The position numbers were made by a program, and so were the translations under genes. Below, one piece after another: positions 8,996-16,268 of a stretch of 64,000 nt of DNA (position 1 is its first letter; each line of letters begins with the position of its first letter). The notes under the pieces are model-generated. The model searched no databases, was not told the DNA's origin, and was given only the letters and a program-made list of their open reading frames with translations. Origin of the DNA: an uncultured Paludibaculum sp. GTDB lineage: Bacteria; Acidobacteriota; Terriglobia; Bryobacterales; Bryobacteraceae. The stretch lies in NCBI RefSeq assembly GCF_963665245.1, contig NZ_OY762267.1, forward strand, positions 1,488,001 to 1,552,000. The letters are read 5' to 3'.

Positions 8996-9904
8996 CTAGC
9001 GCGCCAGCAGCGAAGACAACAAGACTTTCGATAACGGCCACTTCCCGTTCACGTCCAATCCGTCGGCGGCAAACTCCCCTCGCGCCAGCAGTCCGCTCAA
9101 ATCGGCTTCGTTCGGCTGTTTGTTGTCCCGGGCCAGCAGCTTCCTGAACATCTCGGTCATCTGCGTCAGTCGCCCGGCGATCTGCTTGGCCCGCTCCGCA
9201 TCGGGACAGTCGGCCTGCAACTTCAGCGCGAACCCTGAGCCGTCCACACCAGCTGTCAACATAGCCCGGTTGGCGCCATCCAGGCTCGACAGCAGTGCGC
9301 TGAGCCCCGGCGGAAGTCCTGGCCCACCATGGAGTTGCGACCCCGGCACCTCCAGCCAGACCGGAGAGACGGGCAGCGACCGTGAGACTTGTCTCGGCGT
9401 ATCGTTGATCAGGGCCACAGCCAGCGGATCGGGCGCCACAGCCAAGGCCAGCATGTGCCGAGCCTTCGGAGTCCACGAGATCTGCCGTTCCGGCGCCGAG
9501 CCTTGCACCGTACAGACGTCCGGCGTACACCGTCCGCCCGACGACTTTGCATAGGCCGCCAACCGTCCCGCATCGAACCGGCCCTTCAGGACGAGCAAGG
9601 TGTCCGTGCTGCGGATCCGCATCGCCACCGCATCCAGGTCACGCCGGTAATCGAATCCGCTGGCGGCCACAAATTTGCGGTACTCCGGGTCCTCCACCCC
9701 GGCCTTGCCGGCTACCATTTCGAGGATGCCCGCGGTGCGCAATACAGCTACGTCGACATATAAGGTGGGGGCTTCTCCGTCCGGAAACAACCCGATCAGG
9801 TCGGCAGCCGTCGCCGGACGCCACAGAACCCACCAGCCTACCAGGCACGCAGCCGCAAGAAAGGCGCCGAGCATGGCCCAGCGCCCAGGTGTCAGTTTCA
9901 GCAC
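8996..9904 (-). CDS. membrane-anchored protein of unknown function
   Basis: The 302-residue product starts at GTG (9904). One N-terminal hydrophobic segment (residues 8-29, AMLGAFLAAACLVGWWVLW) is a signal anchor. The rest has the repeated beta-alpha pattern LYVDVAVLR, TLLVLKGRF and MLALAVAPDPLAVALI, similar in layout to the 6778-8022 product, and two cysteines at about 141 and 146 (RCTPDVCTV). The stop sits 2 nt from the convergent redoxin stop. It is 26 nt downstream of aroF on the same strand and may be cotranscribed. The family is not recognised; an envelope location is inferred. Confidence 0.65.
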   Translation of the reverse strand: MLKLTPGRWAMLGAFLAAACLVGWWVLWRPATAADLIGLFPDGEAPTLYVDVAVLRTAGILEMVAGKAGVEDPEYRKFVAASGFDYRRDLDAVAMRIRSTDTLLVLKGRFDAGRLAAYAKSSGGRCTPDVCTVQGSAPERQISWTPKARHMLALAVAPDPLAVALINDTPRQVSRSLPVSPVWLEVPGSQLHGGPGLPPGLSALLSSLDGANRAMLTAGVDGSGFALKLQADCPDAERAKQIAGRLTQMTEMFRKLLARDNKQPNEADLSGLLARGEFAADGLDVNGKWPLSKVLLSSLLAR

Positions 9905-9930
9905 TTCTTGAAGGTTACACTGACCTGCGG

Positions 9931-10983
9931 CTAAACTGCCACAGGTGTCATGCGTTCAGCCTTCCAAAGCTCGATGTAGGGCTGCAGGCTCTTCATCATG
10001 TCCAGCCACTGGGCCGGTTCCAGGGACTGTGCACCGTCGCTGATCGCCTTTTGCGGATTCGGGTGGATCTCCACGATCAGCCCATCGGCGCCGATCGCCA
10101 CGCCAGCCCGAGACAACGCCGGCACCAGGCTGCGCTTGCCGGTGGCATGGCTTGGATCGAGGATCACCGGCAGGTGCGTCATTTCCCGAAGCACCGCGCA
10201 GGCAACGATGTCACAGGTGTTGCGCGTGGCCGTCTCAAAGGTGCGGATGCCCCGTTCGCACAGCATCACGTCGTTGTTGCCGTGCGCCACGATGTACTCC
10301 GCCGACATCAGTAGTTCTTTGATCGTGGAGCTCAGGCCGCGCTTCAGCAGCACCGGCTTGCCGCACTTGCCTAAAGCCTTGAGCAGTGCGAAGTTCTGCA
10401 TGTTGCGCGCGCCCACCTGCATCACGTCGGCGTAGGAGGCCACCAGCGAAACGTCGTTGTCCGACATCACTTCCGTGACGATCGCCAGACCGGTGTGCTC
10501 GCGCGCCTTGGCCAGCAACTTCAGTCCTTCTTCTTCCATGCCCTGGAAGTCATAGGGTGAGGTCCGCGGCTTGAAAGCGCCGCCGCGCAGGATCTTGGCG
10601 CCACCCTTGGCCGCCAGTTCCGCCGACTCCAGAATCTGCTTCTCGCTCTCCACCGAGCACGGACCGGCCATCACCACGAACTCCGAGTTGCCTACATGGA
10701 CATTGCCGGCAACCGTGATCGTGGTCCGGTTGGGTTTAAATTCCCGCGATACGAACTTGTAGGGCGCCGAAATCCGGACCGCCTTTTCGACACAGTTCAT
10801 GGCCTCCAACGCTTCCAGACAGGCACTGGTGTCGCCTACCCCGATCGCGCCGATCACTACACGCTCTTCACCCTCAATCGTGTGGATCTTGTAGCCGAAG
10901 TCCTCGATGCGCTGGATGACCGAATCGATCTCCACCCGGGAGGCGTTCTTGCGCATGGATATAATCATGGCTCCATGATACAC
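9931..10983 (-). CDS. aroF: 3-deoxy-7-phosphoheptulonate (DAHP) synthase, AroF type Ib with ACT-like N domain
   Basis: The enzyme condenses phosphoenolpyruvate with erythrose 4-phosphate, the first step of the shikimate pathway to aromatic amino acids. The 350 residues show an N-terminal ferredoxin/ACT-like regulatory domain (about 6-75), then the TIM barrel with the family motifs [28 protein letters not shown] and DPSHATGKR. The N domain suggests feedback control by an aromatic amino acid or prephenate, as in the Thermotoga enzyme. Start: ATG at 10983 has GAGGTG four bases upstream; an internal ATG at 10968 (MIISMRKN) matches the usual family N-terminus and has GGAG only two bases before it. 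I kept the first. The tryptophanase-like gene is far away, so no operon link to aromatic catabolism is implied. Confidence 0.93.
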   Translation of the reverse strand: MYHGAMIISMRKNASRVEIDSVIQRIEDFGYKIHTIEGEERVVIGAIGVGDTSACLEALEAMNCVEKAVRISAPYKFVSREFKPNRTTITVAGNVHVGNSEFVVMAGPCSVESEKQILESAELAAKGGAKILRGGAFKPRTSPYDFQGMEEEGLKLLAKAREHTGLAIVTEVMSDNDVSLVASYADVMQVGARNMQNFALLKALGKCGKPVLLKRGLSSTIKELLMSAEYIVAHGNNDVMLCERGIRTFETATRNTCDIVACAVLREMTHLPVILDPSHATGKRSLVPALSRAGVAIGADGLIVEIHPNPQKAISDGAQSLEPAQWLDMMKSLQPYIELWKAERMTPVAV

Positions 10984-11092
10984 CTCGCCTGGATGACACG
11001 CAACCTCGCCATTCTAATAAAGTATTGTATATGTGTTACTTGAAAGCACCACTACCGCTTGGTGTATATAACTGAAGGAGTATACTTGTCAG
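10984..11092. promoter_or_regulatory. divergent promoter region between aroF and the NlpC/P60 gene
   Basis: This 109-bp AT-richer gap holds the control signals for two divergent transcripts. On the plus strand TTGAAA (11040-11045) followed after 17 bp by TGTATA (11063-11068) is a possible sigma-70 pair, and AAGGAG (11075-11080) lies 12 nt before the GTG at 11093. The minus strand offers TACAAT-like hexamers for aroF but no convincing -35. These are visual matches only. Confidence 0.35.
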
Positions 11093-11956
11093 GTGGTTCG
11101 AACGCTTCTTTCCCTTCTGTTGGCCGTAGGTTCACTCATGGCGGAATCCCGGGCCGTTGTCCTCCAACCTGTTCTCGATATGTACTCGAAGCCGTCCCTG
11201 GACGCCGATGTCGTTTCGCAGGCGCTCTATGGCATGACGGTTCAGGTGACCGCTGAACAGGAGGGTTGGCTCAACATCACCACCCCGGGCGACGACTATC
11301 CCGGCTGGATTGAGCGGTCCAGCGTCCGGATCCTGAAAGACGGCGAGAGCTATCCTGCCGCCGGCCGCACTGTCACGGTCCAGGCGCTGCTCGCCCATGT
11401 CTACCGCGAACCTTCGGTCACCAAGCACCGGCCGCTGGTCAGCCTGCCGTTCGAGACCCGGCTGGAAGTGGTGGCCGACCAGACCGCGCGCGGCGACCGC
11501 TGGTTGCAGGTCCGATTGCCGGATGGCCGCACCGGCTCCATCCAGAATGGCGATGTGACTGAGTCCCCCAAGACCCTGGAGGTGCCGAAGATTATCGAAC
11601 TCGCGCACCGCTTTCTGGGACGGCCGTACACATGGGGCGGACGCTCTTCAGCGGGCTACGACTGCTCGGGCTTCGTGCAGATGCTCGTTCGGCGCGGCGG
11701 CGTGGATCTGCCGCGCGACGCAAAGCCGCAGGCGCTGTGGGAGAAGGTCGCCACCATCGAGCGCAAAGACCTGCGGCCCGGCGATCTCGTCTACTTCGGA
11801 CCGTCGGTGCAGAAGATCAACCATACCGGCTTCTATGTGGGCAATGGCGAGTTCATCCACTCCACCACTAACACGCATCCGGTAATCCAGATCAGCAAGT
11901 TGGACGACCAGCCCTGGACGAAGCTGCTGGTTGCCTGCAGGAGGTGGAAGCAGTGA
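11093..11956 (+). CDS. exported NlpC/P60 peptidoglycan peptidase with two SH3 domains (YkfC-like)
   Basis: The 287-residue protein has a signal peptide (residues 1-18, ending SLMAES), two SH3b-like domains (about 25-85 and 95-155) and a C-terminal NlpC/P60 domain with the catalytic cysteine C191 in YDCSGFV, H244 in NHTGFYVG and the third polar residue H256 in FIHST. Enzymes of this build cut the D-Glu to diamino-acid bond of muropeptides and release L-Ala-D-Glu. The next gene, overlapping by 3 nt, encodes the dipeptide epimerase that would use this product, which supports the specificity. The start is GTG, with AAGGAG 12 nt upstream, rather distant. Confidence 0.88.
   Translation: MVRTLLSLLLAVGSLMAESRAVVLQPVLDMYSKPSLDADVVSQALYGMTVQVTAEQEGWLNITTPGDDYPGWIERSSVRILKDGESYPAAGRTVTVQALLAHVYREPSVTKHRPLVSLPFETRLEVVADQTARGDRWLQVRLPDGRTGSIQNGDVTESPKTLEVPKIIELAHRFLGRPYTWGGRSSAGYDCSGFVQMLVRRGGVDLPRDAKPQALWEKVATIERKDLRPGDLVYFGPSVQKINHTGFYVGNGEFIHSTTNTHPVIQISKLDDQPWTKLLVACRRWKQ
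11939..11944 (+). promoter_or_regulatory. Shine-Dalgarno that fixes the epimerase start
   Basis: A perfect AGGAGG inside the end of the NlpC/P60 gene lies 8 nt before the GTG at 11953. A GTG at 11944 in the same frame would overlap this site, so translation should start at 11953, where GTGA overlaps the upstream stop codon. Confidence 0.7.
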
Positions 11957-13050
11957 AGCGCAGAACGTTCCTCGGCACCAGCGCCGCGATGGCCGCTCCG
12001 GTCCCCACGAAGCTGGCCAGCAAGAAAAGTGGCCTCGTCCTCAAGACGCGCCGGCTGAAGCTGAAGCACACCTGGACCACGGTGATGTCGTCCAGCGACT
12101 ACCGGGACACGTTTTACGTCGAGTTCACCAATGGCGGCGTGACCGGCATCGGCGAAGGCGCGCCCATCATCCGCTACAAGGAGAGCGCCGAGACCTGCAC
12201 CGCGGCCTTGGAAGCGATCCGGCCGTGGCTCGAAAGCGCCGATCCGTGGGCGTTCGCCAAGTTCATGCAGGGCGCTTTCCAGAAGATCGAGGGCAACTGG
12301 GCGGGCAAGGCCGCGCTCGACATCGCGCTGCTGGACTGGGTCGGCAAGAAGCTGAACATCCCGCTGTGGCGGCACTTCGGCCTGGACCGCAACGACGCTC
12401 CGGTGACGACGTTTTCCATCGGCATCGACAAGGCCGAAGTGGTCCGGCAGAAGGTGCTGGAGGCCGACGCGTTCCCGGTGCTCAAGGTGAAGGTCGGCCT
12501 GGCCAACGACGAGGAGATGATCGCCTCGGTGCGGGCCGTGACGAAGAAGCCCTTGCGCGTGGATGCCAACGAAGGCTTCAAGAGCAAGGAAGAGGCGGTG
12601 GAGAAGATCAACTGGCTGGAGAAGCAGGGCGTCGAGTTCATCGAGCAGCCCCTGCCGGCGGCCAACCTGGAAGACATGAACTGGATCCGCAAGCGGGTCC
12701 ACATGCCGATCATCGCCGACGAGGCGTGCCTGCATCCTTCCGACATCCCCAAACTGGCGCCGCACTTCGACGGCGTGAACATCAAGATTGACAAGTGCGG
12801 CGGCCTGCTCGAAGGCTGGCGTATGATTCAACTGGCGCGGTCACTGAACCTGAAGGTGATGCTGGGCTGCATGGTGAGTTCCTCGGTCGCCGTCACGGCG
12901 GCGGCGCAACTGTCGCCCCTGGTCGACTATGCGGATCTCGACGGCTTCCTGCTGATCTCGAACGACCCGTATGACGGGGTGAAGGTCGAGAAGGGGAAGC
13001 TGGTGTTGCCCACAGGTCCGGGTCTTGGCTTGAAGGCGCGTCCGGCGTAG
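11953..13050 (+). CDS. Tat-exported dipeptide epimerase (L-Ala-D/L-Glu epimerase type, enolase superfamily)
   Basis: The protein has 365 residues. Enolase-superfamily motifs appear in order: KVK at 178-180, metal ligands D204 (VDAN), E231 (FIEQP) and D256 (IADEA), the opposing base lysine K278 (VNIKIDK), and the DLD motif at 328-330, which in Ala-Glu epimerases binds the dipeptide amino group. With the upstream peptidase it forms a YkfB/YkfC-like pair for murein-peptide use. Odd: the N-terminus, VKRRTFLGTSAAMAA, looks like a Tat signal, whereas known epimerases of this type are cytosolic. The hydrophobic part is short, so export is likely but not certain. The start GTG overlaps the previous stop (GTGA). 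Confidence 0.85.
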   Translation: MKRRTFLGTSAAMAAPVPTKLASKKSGLVLKTRRLKLKHTWTTVMSSSDYRDTFYVEFTNGGVTGIGEGAPIIRYKESAETCTAALEAIRPWLESADPWAFAKFMQGAFQKIEGNWAGKAALDIALLDWVGKKLNIPLWRHFGLDRNDAPVTTFSIGIDKAEVVRQKVLEADAFPVLKVKVGLANDEEMIASVRAVTKKPLRVDANEGFKSKEEAVEKINWLEKQGVEFIEQPLPAANLEDMNWIRKRVHMPIIADEACLHPSDIPKLAPHFDGVNIKIDKCGGLLEGWRMIQLARSLNLKVMLGCMVSSSVAVTAAAQLSPLVDYADLDGFLLISNDPYDGVKVEKGKLVLPTGPGLGLKARPA

Positions 13051-13101
13051 CGCTCCATATGGGAGCATCTTCCACAGTTCGGCCGGTGCGCTATCCGCCG
13101 G

Positions 13102-15723
13102 TCATTCGTAGCGAAGGGCCGTAGTTGGATCTACCTTCACCGCTCTCACCGCGGGGCCCGCGGTGGCCAGCAGGGCAACGGCCAGGAGGATGCCGACTAC
13201 GGTGACGTAGGTCGACACATCGGTCGGGTGGACTCCAGGAACCAGGAACATCGTCAGGGGCTGCGTCGCCAACAGGGCCAAGCCCAAGCCCACGGCGCAG
13301 CCGACGGCGACCAGGAGCAGGCTCTGTCCGAAGACCAGCCGCAAGACCTGTTTCGGGCTGGCGCCCAGCGCCATGCGGATGCCGATCTCGCGGACACGGC
13401 GATTGACCGAATAGACCAACACTCCGTAGAGACCCAACGAGGCCAGCAGCAGGCCCAGAGCGCCCATAGTGCCCAACAGCGCAGCCCCGGCGCGGCTGGG
13501 GAGGAAAGCCATGCCCAAGGCATCCGTCATGGGTTTCACCTCGATCGCGGCGGAGGAGTCGATCCTGCCGAGAGTGCGGTCGATCTGCCGGAGCAACCCT
13601 TCCGGACGGCGTGAGGAGCGAATCAGAAATGCCACGCTGGAACCTGGATCGTCGGTCTGGAAATAAGACATGTAGAGCGCGTTGGTGTCTTCCTCGCCGA
13701 GGCTGCGGTACTTGCTCACGGCGACGACCCCCACAATCTGAAAGCGATTGACGGTGTGGCCACCCGGCTCTCGCCAACCGAGGGTGTGGCCGACGGCGCG
13801 GGCATTGCCGAAGAGGCTGCGGGCCAAGGCTTCGTTGATCACCACAACACTGTTGGCGCCCAGGCGATCGGCCATCGTGAAGTCACGGCCGTCGAGCAAC
13901 CGGATCCCCATGGTGCGGAAATAGTCGGGTGTCACACGGTTCAGGTTCATCCGCAAGGTGGGCTCGCTGCTGCTGACATCGGTGATGATGGGCGCCCGCA
14001 TATCCGAGCTGTCGTTGAGAGGGACGGTCTGGGTTATGGACGCGGCTTCGACGCCCGGCAAGGCCCGCAACTCGTCGAGGGCGCGCTGGACCGTGTTGGT
14101 CTGGAGTTCCGGGCGGGTGTAGCGCTCTGGCACGAGGCGCATATTGGCCCAGATGGTGGAATTGACATCGAAACCGGGGCTCATGCTGGTGGCCTCGCTC
14201 AGGTTCCGCAGGAACAGGAGTCCAGTGGCGAGCAGGACGACGGTGAGGGCGAGTTGTCCGGCTACCAGCAAGCTGCGCGGATTCCAAAACCCTCCGGATG
14301 CCTGGCGGGCGTCCTGCTTTAGTCCGGTCTGGACGTCGGCCCTGGTCGCGGAGAGCGCGGGCATCACCCCGGAAACGAGGGCACAACCGACAGCGACGAG
14401 CACCGAGTAAGCCAGCAGATGCCAGTCCGGCGTGATGTAGATGCGGATGGGAAAGGGCAGAGGAAGAGCCATGCCGCTGACTGCGTTCGTGAGCAGCAGA
14501 TTCATGCCGACTCCGGCGACGGTGCCGAGACCGGCCAGCAACAGGCTTTCGGCGAGCAGTTGTCGGATCACCCGGCCGCGGCTGGCGCCGATGGCCAGGC
14601 GAACCGCGAGTTCCTGCCTGCGGCTGGCGGAACGGGCCAACGACAGGCTGGCCACGTTGGCGCAAGCGACCAACAGAACAAGCCCCACGACCAGCATCAG
14701 CAGCGCGAAAAAGGCGATGATGGGCCCACCCTTCTCCCCCGTCAGGCGATCCAGCCCATGGACTCCGTTCATTCGCACGGTGACGGCGCGGGGCTCGGCG
14801 TCGCGCCGGGGATAGATGCGGTCGACCTCTTCGGCGGCGCGACGCAGCCGCTCGAGGGTCTGTTCGCGGGAGATGCCAGGCATAACGCGGCCGATGAACT
14901 GCACGTCCGTTTCTTCGTTGAGTACGGGCATGCTGAGATCGGGGGAGAAGCCGAAACCGATGAGGCTGCGATGGACGCGCGGCAGAACGCCGGTGATGGT
15001 GAAGGGGCGGCCGTCGAGGACGAGGGCGCGGCCAATGACGTCGGCGCGGCCGTTGAGACGGGACTGCCAGAAGGGGTAGCTGATGACCACGGTATCGCGG
15101 TCGCCGGGCTGGATGGGCCGGCCCATCAGCAGCGGCGTGCCGGTGACCTGATAGTAGTTGCCGGTGACCTGCAGGACATGGATGCGGAGAGTGTCGTCGC
15201 CATTGCGCCAGTTGGCCTGGGACTCACGCATGCCGGCGAGCCCGGCGAAGACGTTGGCGTCTCGAACCACCTTGTATTCGCGATAGGGCGAATGGCTGCG
15301 GCCGGCGATGCGGCCCACCACCAGCGAGTCGGCATCGACGACCGAAGGATCGCTGAAGAGGAACTCCATGGTGAAGCTGAAGACCGAGGTGTTGGCTCCG
15401 GTGCCCAGGGCCAGCGAGAAGATGGCGGCCAGGGCGAAGGTCTTGTTGCGGATCAGAGCGCGCGAACCATAGCGCAGGTCCGACAGCAGGTCTTCCAGCC
15501 ACTGGAAGTGCCAGAAGGAGCGCGAATCCTCCTGAATGCGGGCCTGCGAGCCAAACTCGCGACGGGCCTGGAGGAGGGCGTTCTTGCGGGTCATGCCTTC
15601 GGCCTCGAGTTCGTCGGCCCGGGCTTCCAGGTGGAAGCGGATCTCGTCCTCGAGCTCGGCATCGAAGCGGTTGCGGCGCAGCAGGTAGCGGAAGCGGTTG
15701 GATAGCTCGTTGGTCCAGCTCAT
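13102..15723 (-). CDS. ADOP-family FtsX/MacB-type permease with N-terminal prefix domain
   Basis: The 873-residue membrane protein begins with the 'permease prefix' helix domain (about 5-80, DAELEDEIRFHLEAR then AREFGSQ), followed by two copies of the MacB periplasmic-core plus FtsX three-helix unit. The first unit starts at the membrane segment near 95 (FALAAIFSLALGTGANT) and its FtsX motif is RRQELAVRLAIGASR; the second ends with REIGIRMALGASPKQVLRLV and the terminal VDPTTALRYE. No ATPase gene is adjacent, as usual for this acidobacterial orphan family. Its role is probably export or envelope mechanotransmission, with the substrate unknown. It lies 12 nt downstream of a PadR gene on the same strand and should be under its control. 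GAGGAG precedes the ATG. Confidence 0.9.
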   Translation of the reverse strand: MSWTNELSNRFRYLLRRNRFDAELEDEIRFHLEARADELEAEGMTRKNALLQARREFGSQARIQEDSRSFWHFQWLEDLLSDLRYGSRALIRNKTFALAAIFSLALGTGANTSVFSFTMEFLFSDPSVVDADSLVVGRIAGRSHSPYREYKVVRDANVFAGLAGMRESQANWRNGDDTLRIHVLQVTGNYYQVTGTPLLMGRPIQPGDRDTVVISYPFWQSRLNGRADVIGRALVLDGRPFTITGVLPRVHRSLIGFGFSPDLSMPVLNEETDVQFIGRVMPGISREQTLERLRRAAEEVDRIYPRRDAEPRAVTVRMNGVHGLDRLTGEKGGPIIAFFALLMLVVGLVLLVACANVASLSLARSASRRQELAVRLAIGASRGRVIRQLLAESLLLAGLGTVAGVGMNLLLTNAVSGMALPLPFPIRIYITPDWHLLAYSVLVAVGCALVSGVMPALSATRADVQTGLKQDARQASGGFWNPRSLLVAGQLALTVVLLATGLLFLRNLSEATSMSPGFDVNSTIWANMRLVPERYTRPELQTNTVQRALDELRALPGVEAASITQTVPLNDSSDMRAPIITDVSSSEPTLRMNLNRVTPDYFRTMGIRLLDGRDFTMADRLGANSVVVINEALARSLFGNARAVGHTLGWREPGGHTVNRFQIVGVVAVSKYRSLGEEDTNALYMSYFQTDDPGSSVAFLIRSSRRPEGLLRQIDRTLGRIDSSAAIEVKPMTDALGMAFLPSRAGAALLGTMGALGLLLASLGLYGVLVYSVNRRVREIGIRMALGASPKQVLRLVFGQSLLLVAVGCAVGLGLALLATQPLTMFLVPGVHPTDVSTYVTVVGILLAVALLATAGPAVRAVKVDPTTALRYE

Positions 15724-15735
15724 GGGGCGGCTCCT

Positions 15736-16077
15736 CTAGACGGTCTTCAACACGAGGCGGATGGCATCGACCATGCGGTCGAAGTCCTGGGTTTCCTGTT
15801 CCATCTGGCGCCGGCCTTCCTCGGTGAGGCGGTAGAAGCGGGCCTTGCGGTTGTTGTCGGAGAGGCCCCAGTCGGCGGTGAGCCAGCCCTTGACGAGCAG
15901 GCGGTTGAGGGCCGGGTAGAGGGAGCCCTCTTCAATGGCCAGGACATCGGAGGAGGCGTCTTTGATGCGCTTGGCGATGGCGTAGCCGTGGAGGGGTCCA
16001 CGGGCGAGAGTGCGGAGGATGAGCATGGAGAGGGTTCCGGGTAGGAACTCGCCTTGGATGGGGTCGGGTTTGGACAT
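15736..16077 (-). CDS. PadR-family transcriptional regulator
   Basis: The 113-residue protein is a classic short PadR: GTLSMLILRTLARGPLHGYAI, a winged helix with EEGSLYPALNRLLVKGWL and the C-terminal helix beginning RFYRLTEEGR. Proteins of this type repress a nearby transporter or permease and release on ligand binding. It is the first gene of a two-gene unit with the permease 12 nt downstream. AAGGGA lies upstream of the ATG. The upstream region shows no obvious operator like the one at the second PadR gene. Confidence 0.93.
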   Translation of the reverse strand: MSKPDPIQGEFLPGTLSMLILRTLARGPLHGYAIAKRIKDASSDVLAIEEGSLYPALNRLLVKGWLTADWGLSDNNRKARFYRLTEEGRRQMEQETQDFDRMVDAIRLVLKTV

Positions 16078-16164
16078 TCGCTTCCCTTGTCGTGTCTATG
16101 CATTGGTAGAACGAGGGAGCGGGCGGGAATGTTCGGCGGGGTGGAGTTTGTTTACATTTGCGGC

Positions 16165-16226
16165 GGGAGGGCAGTAGAGGATGAGGGACCAGGGGGTCCC
16201 TCGCGGACCTGGGGGTCCGCCCTCCC
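16165..16226. repeat. three-stem inverted-repeat structure between permease units
   Basis: An outer 8-bp stem (GGGAGGGC 16165-16172 with GCCCTCCC 16219-16226) encloses two near-identical hairpins, GGACC...GGTCC at 16186-16199 and 16205-16218. The layout is like a small cloverleaf. It lies between the PadR start and the stop of the next permease gene and could end transcripts of that gene, or be a dispersed palindromic element. There is no U-run for a standard terminator. Confidence 0.45.
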
Positions 16227-16268
16227 AGTGGGTTGCGATGGGCTCCTGTGATCGATGAATTTGCAGCG

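Noticed and set aside
13051..13101. GCTCC/GGAGC hairpin between convergent genes as a terminator
   Set aside because: The stem is only 5 bp with no T-run; too weak to call.
14419..15705. 428-residue plus-strand reading frame
   Set aside because: Antisense shadow of the permease at 13102-15723, which has clear family motifs on the other strand.
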